This document shows positions 18,115 through 26,202 of a stretch of 36,461 nt of DNA, piece by piece. This stretch comes from Bacteroidia bacterium (GTDB taxonomy: Bacteria > Bacteroidota > Bacteroidia > NS11-12g > UBA955): contig JADYZD010000294.1 in the NCBI GenBank assembly GCA_020853295.1, positions 1-36,461 on the forward strand. The letters run 5' to 3'. How positions within the stretch are numbered: the first letter of the stretch is position 1; the number at the start of each line of letters is the position of its first letter. The translations under genes were made by a program, and so were the position numbers. The notes under the pieces are model-generated. The model searched no databases. It was not told the DNA's origin and saw only the letters and a program-made list of their open reading frames with translations.

Positions 18115-18710
18115 CCTTGGCGAATTAATACAGGTTCATCACCAGTGCAATCTACAACTGTGCTGGGTTCAAAACCACCAGGTCCGTCGTCCACGAACAA
18201 ATCAATCGTTTCAAAAAAGCGGTTTTCAATTTCTTCAGGTTCTGCAAAATATTGTAACATATCATCCTCACTATGGAGTGATGAACACACCAAGGGTTCT
18301 CCCAATTGTTTGATTACTTCAAGCAAGAAGGGTTCATCTGGAATTCGAATGCCCACAGTTTGTCGTCGGTTTTCATACCCCCTGAATTTGCGCACATTGG
18401 CTTTGAAAATAAAGGTAAAGGGCCCTGGCAGCACAGTTTTCATGAGCCTAAAAACAGAGGTGGGGTAGGAAAGTGTGAATTCCGACACCATTTCATAATC
18501 GCTGCAGATTAGGCTCAGGTTGGCTTGAGATGGTTTTTTGCCCACCAATTTGCACAATTTTTCAATGCCCTTATTGCTGCTAAATGCGCAGGCCATGGTG
18601 TAAACGGCATCGGTAGGGAAAATACCCACATGCCCGTTTTTTAATGATTTTACAATTTCGTAAATCTCATTTGAAGGTAAATAATGCGATTCTGCCCTGA
18701 ACACCTGCAC
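18099..18710 (-). CDS. Sua5/YciO/YrdC-family (L-threonylcarbamoyladenylate synthase-like) protein
   Basis: This 203-residue YrdC-fold protein is close to the size of E. coli YciO (206). The core motif VGIFPTDAVYTMACAF (about 28-43) matches IYPTDTVYGLGCD of the family, followed by KKPSQANLSLIC, LPGPFTFIFKAN and VGIRIPDEP. TsaC/Sua5 proteins make threonylcarbamoyl-AMP for the t6A modification of tRNA. YciO-type relatives are less active and their role is unclear, so I do not name the gene. The ORF-track start at 18860 overlaps the divergent gene. A GTG at 18710 is chosen because homologues begin about there and TATCTTTG (18722-18715) sits just before it. A second GTG at 18704 is possible. It converges on the DUF3179 gene. 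Confidence 0.85.
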   Translation of the reverse strand: MQVFRAESHYLPSNEIYEIVKSLKNGHVGIFPTDAVYTMACAFSSNKGIEKLCKLVGKKPSQANLSLICSDYEMVSEFTLSYPTSVFRLMKTVLPGPFTFIFKANVRKFRGYENRRQTVGIRIPDEPFLLEVIKQLGEPLVCSSLHSEDDMLQYFAEPEEIENRFFETIDLFVDDGPGGFEPSTVVDCTGDEPVLIRQGKGKL

Positions 18711-18714
18711 CTTA

Positions 18715-18722
18715 CAAAGATA
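18715..18722 (-). promoter_or_regulatory. -7 element TATCTTTG of the YciO-like gene
   Basis: A full TAnnTTTG match on the minus strand ends 4 nt before the GTG start at 18710. This predicts a leaderless mRNA. The opposite-strand box at 18771-18778 makes the spacer a divergent promoter region. Confidence 0.45.
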
Positions 18723-18770
18723 CAAAGTTTGATTTGGTAGAAAATTGTAACTTTTTATATTTCCATCTCG

Positions 18771-18778
18771 TACATTTG
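18771..18778 (+). promoter_or_regulatory. -7 element TACATTTG
   Basis: A full TAnnTTTG match lies 17 nt before ATG 18796. A TTG at 18745-18747 lies 23 nt upstream and could be the -33 half. Confidence 0.5.
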
Positions 18779-18795
18779 TATATACCATAAATAAT

Positions 18796-19881
18796 ATGAA
18801 GAAAATAGTACTACTTTCAGCATTCTCTTTTGCCCTTTCGGCGTACTCCCAAATTACCATAAACCGCAGCCATGTTGTAGAAACAGGCTATGGTGTAAAC
18901 TATGCAAGCGATACAAATTCTTATCCGCTTCCAGATTTAGGTGCCAATAAAACTTGGGATTTTACAGGATTAAAAAAGGTCGATCCTTATGTAATGTCTT
19001 TTGGTCACAATTCATGGTACCCGGGTTACCAAAGTTTCCCCAGTGCTACCCATGCATTTTTAGATGATCCTTCGGATAGCTTTTATCAATTTGCAGAAAT
19101 ATCTGAATCCAAAGTAAAATTGCTCGGCAGTTCAGAAGTGTATTTGGGTGAAGTGGAAACCAATAATTTTAGCATGACTTTATTGAATTTTCCCACACAA
19201 TTTGGCAATAGTTGGACTGATGCTTCAACGGAAATTACACCTCCTGATTATATAGGCTATGATGTGGATGGTGCTGGACCTTTGCCGGCTCTGGATTCTG
19301 TGAGATTTTCAGTTACCCAAAATATGAATTCAAAAGTGGAAGGATGGGGTACTTGTAAAACCCCATTGGGCGATTTTAACAGTTTGGCCGTGAAAACCAC
19401 AATCACATTTTCATTTAAACCCCAAATGAAATTGGGTAAAAATTGGATTACCATTCCCAAAGGTATTTTGGATTCGTTGCCCGATTTTGTTCCTCCCAAC
19501 GATACAAGTTATCAATTGATGTGGTGGACGAATGATAAAACAGTGGGTTTTCCATTAATTATAGCTGAATATTCACCTGAAGATCTTGAACTTTCAAATC
19601 CTGAATGGATACACGCAAAAGCAGGTTTTAATGCTGTAGGAAACACCCAAGCCAAATCATTGAACATGTATCCAAATCCTGTGCATGATGTGCTTACAGT
19701 AGCTATGGGCAATCATATTGGAACCATACAAGTAATGGATGCACAAGGCAGGTTAGTATTGGAACAAGAAGGAACTGGCAATGCCCAGGTTTCGGTGAAA
19801 ACACTGACCCCAGGCAATTATTTTGTATCTGTAGTTGCAGATGGCATTCCTGCCCGCAGAATGAAAATAATCAAATATTAA
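18796..19881 (+). CDS. Secreted protein of unknown function with T9SS type A sorting tail
   Basis: This 361-residue protein has a signal peptide (MKKIVLLSAFSFALSAYSQ). The body (20-285) begins ITINRSHVVETGYGVNYASD and looks like a beta-rich extracellular domain; I cannot assign it to a named family. The tail from SLNMYPNPVHDVLTV (about 288) through QVMDAQGRLVLEQ to LTPGNYFVSVVADG and a basic KIIKY end is a classic T9SS type A domain. It should therefore be exported through the outer membrane and attached to the surface or released. It has its own -7 box and a good terminator, so it appears monocistronic. The divergent neighbour is the YciO-like gene; no functional link is visible. Confidence 0.87.
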   Translation: MKKIVLLSAFSFALSAYSQITINRSHVVETGYGVNYASDTNSYPLPDLGANKTWDFTGLKKVDPYVMSFGHNSWYPGYQSFPSATHAFLDDPSDSFYQFAEISESKVKLLGSSEVYLGEVETNNFSMTLLNFPTQFGNSWTDASTEITPPDYIGYDVDGAGPLPALDSVRFSVTQNMNSKVEGWGTCKTPLGDFNSLAVKTTITFSFKPQMKLGKNWITIPKGILDSLPDFVPPNDTSYQLMWWTNDKTVGFPLIIAEYSPEDLELSNPEWIHAKAGFNAVGNTQAKSLNMYPNPVHDVLTVAMGNHIGTIQVMDAQGRLVLEQEGTGNAQVSVKTLTPGNYFVSVVADGIPARRMKIIKY

Positions 19882-19905
19882 TTTCGATTTATAGAACGCA
19901 AAAGA

Positions 19906-19939
19906 AAAGGCTGTCCATAAAATATGGGTAGCCTTTTTT
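19906..19939 (+). terminator. Intrinsic terminator
   Basis: AAAGGCT...AGCCTTT outer stem, a GT/GT internal mismatch and a CCATA/TATGG inner stem close an AAA loop. TTTTTT at 19934-19939 follows. It lies 24 nt after the stop of the T9SS cargo gene. Confidence 0.88.
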
Positions 19940-20238
19940 AATGGATTATTTTAAACAGTATACTTATTGCAATATTGCACACGCAATTGATTCATTTTCT
20001 ACGGTATTCATTGGTTGAAATTCACCATCTAATTTCTCAGAATTGAATTGAACAACCCCGCCGGGGTTGAACTTCTCGTTGTCATCTGCTAATGAGTGAA
20101 TGACTCCTCAGGAGTCTGTTTTGCATTTGGTTTTATCTGAACGTTTTTCCTCCGCCGCGTGACTTGCATCAGGTACCCCTCTCCATGAATGGATTGGATT
20201 TCTGTTACAATAACGGATTAGCTAACTTTACGAATGCG

Positions 20239-20334
20239 CAACCCCAGCGGGGTTGAACGTTTTTAACAACGCAATGCTACAGGAGGTGTTTGGCGGATAT
20301 TTTGCTGCGCTAGCTTGCAAAATATGTGACAAAC
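20239..20334. repeat. Two-part palindromic element, copy B (within direct repeat 20143-20337)
   Basis: CAACCCC-AGC-GGGGTTG at 20239-20255, a 32-nt spacer, then the 47-nt inverted repeat at 20288-20334. The inverted repeat is identical to copy C. The surrounding 195 bp is also repeated around copy C, with small changes near 20170-20215. Confidence 0.85.
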
Positions 20335-20521
20335 CCAGAAACAAAATTTTTTCTATGATGCACCGAAATGGATAAGCAAGCATCACATACCTAAAAATTG
20401 AAAATAGAACTGTGATTTAGCCTTTTTCCTTACCCGCTTGACTCACATCAGGCACCCACTCGATGAATGGAGAGGGTAGGATTTCTGCTCCAATAACGGA
20501 TTAGCTAACTTTACGAATGCG

Positions 20522-20617
20522 CAACCCCAGCGGGGTTGAACGTTTTTAACAACGCAATGCTACAAGAGGTGTTTGGCGGATATTTTGCTGCGCTAGCTTG
20601 CAAAATATGTGACAAAC
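20522..20617. repeat. Two-part palindromic element, copy C (within direct repeat 20422-20620)
   Basis: CAACCCC-AGC-GGGGTTG at 20522-20538, a 32-nt spacer, then the 47-nt inverted repeat at 20571-20617. It differs from copy B by one base (aagagg for aggagg) over the 96-bp element. Confidence 0.85.
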
Positions 20618-20723
20618 CCAATCACGAGATCTAAACTAATAACATTAAGGTAAATAGGGCAATCGTTTTTGGCAAAATATGTAACCGAATTCTTATACCA
20701 CATTCAGTACCCCTGCAAGCTTT

Positions 20724-23594
20724 TTAAGGCTGATAAGGTGGCTTACCAGCTGGAGGTACCGCACCTGGAGGGCCTGGAGGCATGCCATGTGGGTGGGATT
20801 GTACTTCAGGTTCCGCACTGCCTTTTTCAAATTTCCTGAAATTGTAGGTAAATGTAAGCATGAAATATTGTGTCAATACCTTTGTGAAATTGTCTTCTAT
20901 ATACGTGGCATTTATCGTGCGGTTTATACTTCTGTTCTGTTTTAAAATATCAAAACAAGACACACGCAATTCACCTGCGTTTTTCTTCAAAAATTTATAC
21001 CCAATTCCCGCATTCCACAACCAAAAATTTTGATTGAAACTGCTACTCAAACCAGTGTAAGCGGTATAAATCACATCACTTGAAAATACTATTTTATTCT
21101 TTAAGATATAATTGATTCTTGCGGTTCCTGTATTGTTAAAATAATTGTTGTTTAATGCAGTTTGTGTGGTGTTTTTGGTGTTGTAATAATTGCTAAAATA
21201 ACCCACAGTAAAATCAATGTTTTCATTGATATTGCTGGCCAAAACCAAACCACCTGATAAATTTTGGGTATTGGATTTGTTTTGCACTTGGTTTACCATT
21301 CCCGGAGTCTCACTATACCCATAGGCACCATTTATATTGGCATTGATTTTTAATTTTTTAATTGGAAATCCATAATTGCCAAATACCTTGCTGTTCCAAT
21401 AGCCTTTTAAATTTGAAGGTTGTATGAATTGTGCACCCCGCAAAGCTGTAAACCCATCAGATATTTGAGTGTCATTTACAATAAACCTTGTTGTGATTGC
21501 TATATAATGGCTGGTTTGGGCACCGCTAATTCCAACAAAAAAACTGCTCATTTTTATAGGATTGCTTTTGTTCCAACTCACATTTAATGCCCTGGCTACT
21601 TCTTGTTTTAAATTTGGATTTCCAGTGCTAAGCAACAATGGATTACTGGTACTGATTACATCTTGTAATTGTGTTACCGATGGTACATTGGTGCTGGTTC
21701 TGAACATTCCCCTTACGTTGGATGTTTTGCTGAATTTCATATTGAAAAACACACGAGGCAATACGGTTTCAAATGTTTTATGAACCTCTGTGCTCACAGG
21801 AAAAACTTGGGTACCATTCAATTGTGCAAATTGGAATCCTGCGCCTGCGCCAATAGAAAGGATTTTGCCACGATAACGATACATAATTCCTGGCTCATGT
21901 GCAGTATAAAGTGTATTGTATTTGTTGCTTAATGTGGTGTCCAATTCTGGCGGAATTCCAATCACTCCAGCACGATTAAATGTGCTTTTATTGTTGTTGT
22001 TTTCACTTTGGTTGAATTTGTAATCTACCTGCAACTGACCCAATTTGCTAATGGGTTCTGTATAGGTAATTCTGCTTCCCCAACTGTTTGTAGGACTGCT
22101 TGATGGTATAAATTGGTCGCTATTAAATGTATCCGCAGGAGCATAACTTTGGTTGATGCTATACACGAAATTTTCGGTAGTTTTTTTATTGATGCTGTAG
22201 TCCCCATTAATAGAAATCGTGCGGCCTTCTTTTTTAAATTTGTGCTTAAACAAAATTTCATTTTTAAGGTTCCATCCCAAACCTGTAGTAAGGGTATTGG
22301 TATTGCTTAAACTCAAAAGCCCTAAAGCAGTGCTATTTATCGCACTTGTTCTCTGACTCTGCTCATTGTTTTGCCAGTTAAAACTCGGAGTGTAAATTAT
22401 GGAATTGGAAGAATCGAACATGTATTCCAATCTCAAACCAAACCTGTGGTTTAACGGTGAGGCATTGATTTCTGAATTTTCATTGTATTGCTGACCCAGT
22501 TCTGTATTCGTGTTGTTGTTGTAATTCCTCAACAATTGCGATTGCTGGTTATTTTGGCTGGCATTAAAAAAATAATTGGCCCCAATGGTAAGTCTTTTGC
22601 CCCATTGGTCATTATAATTCAGTCCCACAGCCTGAGTAGCAGAAATTCCTCCACTTTGGTTGGTTAAGAAATTGTCGGAAGGCGATGAACGTCTGTATCC
22701 ACCAGGACCGCCACCACCTTGGCTAGAGCTGTTGATACCCAATAAATCCTGCGATGAAAAATTTTGGATGTTGATGTTGTTTCCCATACCCAACAAGGAA
22801 ATGCGCCTTTGTGATTTAAAATTGTTGTACACCAGTCCGCTTTGGTAACGGTTATCGGTACCATAACCCGCATATACTTTTCCAAATGTGCCGTTTGATT
22901 TGCCTGTTCTGGTTTTAATATTGATGGATTTCACGCCTTGTCCATCATCAAAACCGGTAAACTGAGCCTGATCACTCATTCGGGTAAAAACTTGTATGCG
23001 GTCTACAATTTCAGCAGGTAAATTGTTCAACGCCGCCTGTGCATCATTGCCAAAGTATTCTTTTCCGTCTAAGGTTACTTTTTTCACTTCTTCTCCCTGA
23101 GCCATGATTTTGCCGTTTTCAACAGTAATTCCGGGCATTTTTTTAATTAAATCGCCAGCGGTGGCATCTGGATTTACTTTATATGCAGCGGCATTGTAAT
23201 CTGTTGTATCGCCGTTTTGTTTTACAGGTGTTACAGCGCCAATAATGGTGGCTGGTCCTGAATTTTTAGCAGAATCGATTAAATATGTAATGCCCAGTGG
23301 ATTCCGACCTGCCACAATATCAACGCTGCGCAATTCACTGGTATAGCCTGGTTTGCTTATACTCAGATAATAACGTCCCTCTCCAAGTCGAATCCGGTAA
23401 TTCCCAGCAGAATCGGAAAGGGTATTGAGCACAATTGCAGTGTCTATGCTATTTACAAGCTTTACATTGGCATTTATTACAGGTTTGGAGGTCGTTTTTT
23501 CCAAAACACTGCCACCTGCACCCGCCTGCGCAAACAATGCGGTTTGTGATAAAAACAATATAGAGAAAAGCGCAAGAAGCCTAAATCGTAACAT
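20724..23594 (-). CDS. Outer-membrane beta-barrel protein, TonB-dependent-receptor-like
   Basis: This 956-residue protein has a signal peptide (MLRFRLLALFSILFLSQTALFAQ). A carboxypeptidase-regulatory-like beta-sandwich (about 25-105; NYRIRLGEGRYYLSISKPGY) comes next. A plug-like domain follows (about 130-230) with AGDLIKKMPGITVENG, LDGKEYFGNDAQAA and LPAEIVDRIQVF. The rest alternates aromatic beta-strands of a large barrel ending YFMLTFTYNFRKF. This is the Bacteroidota 'outer membrane beta-barrel' group related to SusC/TonB receptors; the ligand is unknown. A Gly/Ser-rich loop (SSSQGGGGPGGYRR) lies near 290-310. After the last strand comes an unusual Pro/Gly/His tail of about 30 residues. The ORF-track GTG at 23621 lies inside the upstream terminator, so ATG 23594, preceded by AGGTGGA, is used. 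Confidence 0.88.
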   Translation of the reverse strand: MLRFRLLALFSILFLSQTALFAQAGAGGSVLEKTTSKPVINANVKLVNSIDTAIVLNTLSDSAGNYRIRLGEGRYYLSISKPGYTSELRSVDIVAGRNPLGITYLIDSAKNSGPATIIGAVTPVKQNGDTTDYNAAAYKVNPDATAGDLIKKMPGITVENGKIMAQGEEVKKVTLDGKEYFGNDAQAALNNLPAEIVDRIQVFTRMSDQAQFTGFDDGQGVKSINIKTRTGKSNGTFGKVYAGYGTDNRYQSGLVYNNFKSQRRISLLGMGNNINIQNFSSQDLLGINSSSQGGGGPGGYRRSSPSDNFLTNQSGGISATQAVGLNYNDQWGKRLTIGANYFFNASQNNQQSQLLRNYNNNTNTELGQQYNENSEINASPLNHRFGLRLEYMFDSSNSIIYTPSFNWQNNEQSQRTSAINSTALGLLSLSNTNTLTTGLGWNLKNEILFKHKFKKEGRTISINGDYSINKKTTENFVYSINQSYAPADTFNSDQFIPSSSPTNSWGSRITYTEPISKLGQLQVDYKFNQSENNNNKSTFNRAGVIGIPPELDTTLSNKYNTLYTAHEPGIMYRYRGKILSIGAGAGFQFAQLNGTQVFPVSTEVHKTFETVLPRVFFNMKFSKTSNVRGMFRTSTNVPSVTQLQDVISTSNPLLLSTGNPNLKQEVARALNVSWNKSNPIKMSSFFVGISGAQTSHYIAITTRFIVNDTQISDGFTALRGAQFIQPSNLKGYWNSKVFGNYGFPIKKLKINANINGAYGYSETPGMVNQVQNKSNTQNLSGGLVLASNINENIDFTVGYFSNYYNTKNTTQTALNNNYFNNTGTARINYILKNKIVFSSDVIYTAYTGLSSSFNQNFWLWNAGIGYKFLKKNAGELRVSCFDILKQNRSINRTINATYIEDNFTKVLTQYFMLTFTYNFRKFEKGSAEPEVQSHPHGMPPGPPGAVPPAGKPPYQP

Positions 23595-23610
23595 TCCACC
23601 TGTTATAAGC

Positions 23611-23647
23611 AAAAAAAGCACCGAACTGTTCTCGGTGCTTTCTTTTT
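23611..23647. terminator. Bidirectional-looking terminator after the SPFH-NfeD operon
   Basis: AAAGCACCGA (23615-23624) and TCGGTGCTTT (23632-23641) form a 10-bp stem with a 7-nt loop. On the minus strand it is followed by a run of seven T, placing it about 30 nt after the NfeD stop. The plus side also carries a T-rich run. It separates this operon from the outer-membrane gene downstream. Confidence 0.88.
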
Positions 23648-23673
23648 ATGAAATTTTGCATTTTTTTTTACAA

Positions 23674-24102
23674 CTATGCTTTGGTAACGATTAAAACAAT
23701 TCCATCCAGTTGTTGCACAACTGCGGTGTCACCCGCCTCTATGGGTTGTTCGTCGTTGGACTTGGCATACCAATCTGCGCCTTTGTAATTTACCCGACCT
23801 TTTCCATTTACCGGAATGGTTTCAATTACCTGTACTTTTTGTCCACGGTGTTCCTGATACAAATCCCCAGAACCTTTTCCGAATATTTGTACCAATTTTT
23901 TTCGAAACAGTACCAAGCCCAGGGTGGAAACAACAGCAAATACCACCCATTGCCAAGTAGGATCGGGCAATATCCCCATCCAAATAAGCATACCGGTGAT
24001 GAGTGCCGCAGCACCCACAAAAAGGATGAAAAAGGTGCCGAACAAAAGGTCGGCGATTACCATGATCAATCCGGCAATCAGCCAAATGGTTTCTATATTC
24101 AC
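23674..24102 (-). CDS. NfeD-family membrane protein
   Basis: This 142-residue protein has two or three hydrophobic segments (about 5-55; LLFGTFFILFVGAAALITGMLIW). A linker with basic FRKKLVQIFGKG follows, then a C-terminal OB-fold domain (about 80-142; GKGRVNYKGADWYAKS...AGDTAVVQQLDGIVLIV) typical of short NfeD proteins. NfeD proteins are encoded beside SPFH/stomatin proteins and are thought to act with them in membrane microdomain organisation or quality control. Here the GTG start overlaps the TGA stop of the upstream SPFH gene by 4 bp (GTGA), implying translational coupling. The protease domain of long NfeD is absent. Confidence 0.92.
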   Translation of the reverse strand: MNIETIWLIAGLIMVIADLLFGTFFILFVGAAALITGMLIWMGILPDPTWQWVVFAVVSTLGLVLFRKKLVQIFGKGSGDLYQEHRGQKVQVIETIPVNGKGRVNYKGADWYAKSNDEQPIEAGDTAVVQQLDGIVLIVTKA

Positions 24103-25019
24103 TTTTCTACGTTGTTTTGGTTTTTGATAACACCCATTGCAGCGGTTATCATACTGCCCATATCTGCAAAATTTGCAGGTAAAATCATGGTATTGGTGGA
24201 TTTCGCGAGTTTGCCGTATTGGTCAACCAAGTTTTCAGCTACCCTTAATTGCACAGCTTCCATACCCCCTTTTTCACTCAGAGATGAGGCAACTGCGCGG
24301 ATACCATCAGCGGTAGCCATGGCCACTGCACGTATGGCTTCTGCTTCACCTTCAGCTTGGTTAATTTGCAACTGTCTTTGGCCTTCAGATTCCAAAACCA
24401 CTTTTTGTTTTTGTCCTTCTGCCATGTTAATCGCACTTTGTTTTTCGCCCTCAGATTGCAAAATCACTGCCCGTTTTTCGCGTTCAGCTTGCATTTGTTT
24501 TTCCATGGCCATCAATACGGTTTTGGGTGGTGTAATGTTTTTGATTTCATACCTCAAAGTTTTCACACCCCAACCTATGGATGCCTCGTCAATTGCAGAA
24601 ACAATCGCAGAGTTGATGTTGCCACGTTCTTCAAATGTTTTGTCCAGATCTATTCGGCCAATTTCGCTACGCATAATGGTTTGGGCCAATTGAATTACAG
24701 CAAATTTATAGTTGGCAATACCATAAGAAGCCCTCATGGCATCAACTACTTGAAGGAACACCACACCATCTACCGCCATTTGCACGTTGTCTTTGGTAAT
24801 ACACACTTGCTCTGGTATGTCCATTGCAATCTCTTTCAACGAATGCTTGTAAGCCACATTGTCGAAAAATGGAATGATAAAGTTAATGCCGGGTTGCAAC
24901 ACCTCTTTAAATTTACCCAAGCGCTGCACTACGTAGGCCGATTGTTGAGGGACTACCTTAATGGATTTAAAGATGATGATAATGGCCAAAACGGCGAGAA
25001 TAATGGGAAAGTATGGCAT
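24099..25019 (-). CDS. SPFH/band-7 (stomatin/QmcA-like) membrane protein
   Basis: This 306-residue protein has an N-terminal membrane anchor (ILAVLAIIIIFKSI, about 7-20). An SPFH domain follows (VVPQQSAYVVQRLGKFKEVLQPGINFIIPFFD, about 22-55, on to about 180 with TMRSEIGRIDLDKTFEER). A Glu/Gln/Ala-rich coiled coil follows (about 185-245; MEKQMQAEREKRAVILQSEGEKQ). This is the QmcA/slipin branch of the stomatin family, which assembles large rings in the inner membrane. It is the first gene of a two-gene operon with NfeD, the same pairing as E. coli qmcA with its NfeD neighbour. A good promoter lies 15-45 nt upstream. Confidence 0.94.
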   Translation of the reverse strand: MPYFPIILAVLAIIIIFKSIKVVPQQSAYVVQRLGKFKEVLQPGINFIIPFFDNVAYKHSLKEIAMDIPEQVCITKDNVQMAVDGVVFLQVVDAMRASYGIANYKFAVIQLAQTIMRSEIGRIDLDKTFEERGNINSAIVSAIDEASIGWGVKTLRYEIKNITPPKTVLMAMEKQMQAEREKRAVILQSEGEKQSAINMAEGQKQKVVLESEGQRQLQINQAEGEAEAIRAVAMATADGIRAVASSLSEKGGMEAVQLRVAENLVDQYGKLAKSTNTMILPANFADMGSMITAAMGVIKNQNNVEK

Positions 25020-25034
25020 GGTATTTTTTTAGTA

Positions 25035-25065
25035 CAATATTAGCATACTTTGGGGTTTTTCCAAA
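25035..25065 (-). promoter_or_regulatory. Promoter of the SPFH-NfeD operon
   Basis: On the minus strand TTTG (25065-25062) is followed after 19 nt by TAATATTG (25042-25035). This is one mismatch from TAnnTTTG with correct spacing. It lies 15 nt before the SPFH ATG. Confidence 0.55.
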
Positions 25066-25146
25066 TGGCTTATCGATATCCGTGGAGAAATAACTGATTA
25101 AAAGTGAACGCATTTAATGCCGATATTTGCAACCATATTATAAAAA

Positions 25147-26190
25147 ATGCATTTTCCACAAATCAAATTCAACCGTTTATTTTTGGCTTGTTTGGCAATT
25201 GCCGCCGCGGGTTGTGTAAATCAAAAGAAATTCATTTCTGTAAGAATAGTACACGACAAAAGTGTGCCTGTTACGCCAGGTGCTGCAATTCCTTTTGGGG
25301 TGGTGGCCGTAAATGAAATCAATGAAAAGATTGCTACCAAAGGCTATTTGGGAGGCAAATACAAATTGTCGCACTACAAAACGGAAATTTCAGGCGGATG
25401 GATAGAAGGCAGCAATTTGCACATCGATACTACCGACAACCGCGACATCAACCGCAATTTAAAGGTGGTGGTTTGGCCTGAGAAACGCGATTCGTTGCGC
25501 GACAGTGTGGTAATTCGATTTACTTATGAAGGTCCCATTATGTGGGATTTTAGCGGGGAAAAAGGCAAAGACGGTGATTCAAAAAGCGCAAGAATTGCCC
25601 CAGTAAGGGTAGGGGGTACGGCAATCGTCAATGGCCGAAACGGTGATAATGCAGGGCCAGGAAGCAGCATATCGGATATTGTCCTCACTGTGAAGCTGGT
25701 CCAAGATCCTGTTTTCTTTGCCAATAACGGATTTCATGCCTATTCGGTAGAAATGAAAACGGTAGAAGGCGATTATTCCAGATTTACCTATATGGCCGAA
25801 AACCGCAGCAAATTGACCATACTTTGCAATGGTGGAAGCGGTGGTGATGGGGGCAATGGCGGTGCCGGTGCACCTGGTCGTGATGGAGATGGGGTGAAAT
25901 TTGCAGGTGATGGCACCAATGGTGGCGATGGAGGTGCGGGTGGCAATGGTGGCGACGGTGCCAATGTAACCATCTATTTGGATTCCTCTGCTCAAGCATT
26001 TCTCAAATACCTCGATATTCAGAACCAAGGAGGCAGCGGCGGTCGTGGCGGCTCTGGCGGTCGTGGCGGTGCTGGCGGCACCAACCCAAATGGCAGCAGG
26101 GGTAGAGACGGCCTTTCTGGTTCCAATGGCTTAAACGGCAGCAATGGCCGCAATGGCGATAAACCCAGGGTGGTGTTGGTGGATAGGTGA
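25147..26190 (+). CDS. Glycine-rich, collagen-like lipoprotein of unknown function
   Basis: This 347-residue protein has a signal sequence ending in LAIAAAGC, so Cys23 is a probable lipidation site. Residues 24-225 form a beta-rich domain with no recognised family. Two low-complexity stretches follow: about 229-272, made of GGxGGDGG-type triplets, and about 294-340, beginning GGSGGRGGSGGRGG. They flank a short hydrophobic segment (NVTIYLDSSAQAFLKYLD). The Gly triplets lack the regular Pro of collagen and could form polyproline-II bundles or a metal- or polysaccharide-binding surface; this is speculation. The local DNA is clearly richer in G+C than its neighbours. The start ATG follows a near-match -7 box (GATATTTG, 25122-25129). 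It is divergent from the SPFH-NfeD operon. Confidence 0.85.
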   Translation: MHFPQIKFNRLFLACLAIAAAGCVNQKKFISVRIVHDKSVPVTPGAAIPFGVVAVNEINEKIATKGYLGGKYKLSHYKTEISGGWIEGSNLHIDTTDNRDINRNLKVVVWPEKRDSLRDSVVIRFTYEGPIMWDFSGEKGKDGDSKSARIAPVRVGGTAIVNGRNGDNAGPGSSISDIVLTVKLVQDPVFFANNGFHAYSVEMKTVEGDYSRFTYMAENRSKLTILCNGGSGGDGGNGGAGAPGRDGDGVKFAGDGTNGGDGGAGGNGGDGANVTIYLDSSAQAFLKYLDIQNQGGSGGRGGSGGRGGAGGTNPNGSRGRDGLSGSNGLNGSNGRNGDKPRVVLVDR

Positions 26191-26202
26191 GTAGGAAGAC
26201 GA

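Larger units (their letters stand above)
19940..20723. other. Repeat-rich intergenic region without genes
   Basis: About 780 bp carry no credible ORF. Besides element copies B and C they hold the palindrome CAACCCC-GCC-GGGGTTG (20053-20069), the palindrome GACTCCT-C-AGGAGTC (20102-20116), and a lone half-site GCAAAATATGT (20672-20682) related to the right arm of the two-part element. Stretches 20143-20337 and 20422-20620 are direct repeats of each other. No terminator was found for the outer-membrane gene that ends at 20724. Confidence 0.75.

Noticed and set aside
23710-24693. A 327-residue plus-strand ORF opposite NfeD and the SPFH gene
   Set aside because: The minus-strand genes are clear families with overlapping, coupled starts, whereas this ORF has low-complexity shadow composition.
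25784-26028. His- and Pro-rich minus-strand ORFs opposite the glycine-rich lipoprotein
   Set aside because: They are antisense readings of Gly codons (GGN gives Pro/His/Thr-rich frames), not genes.
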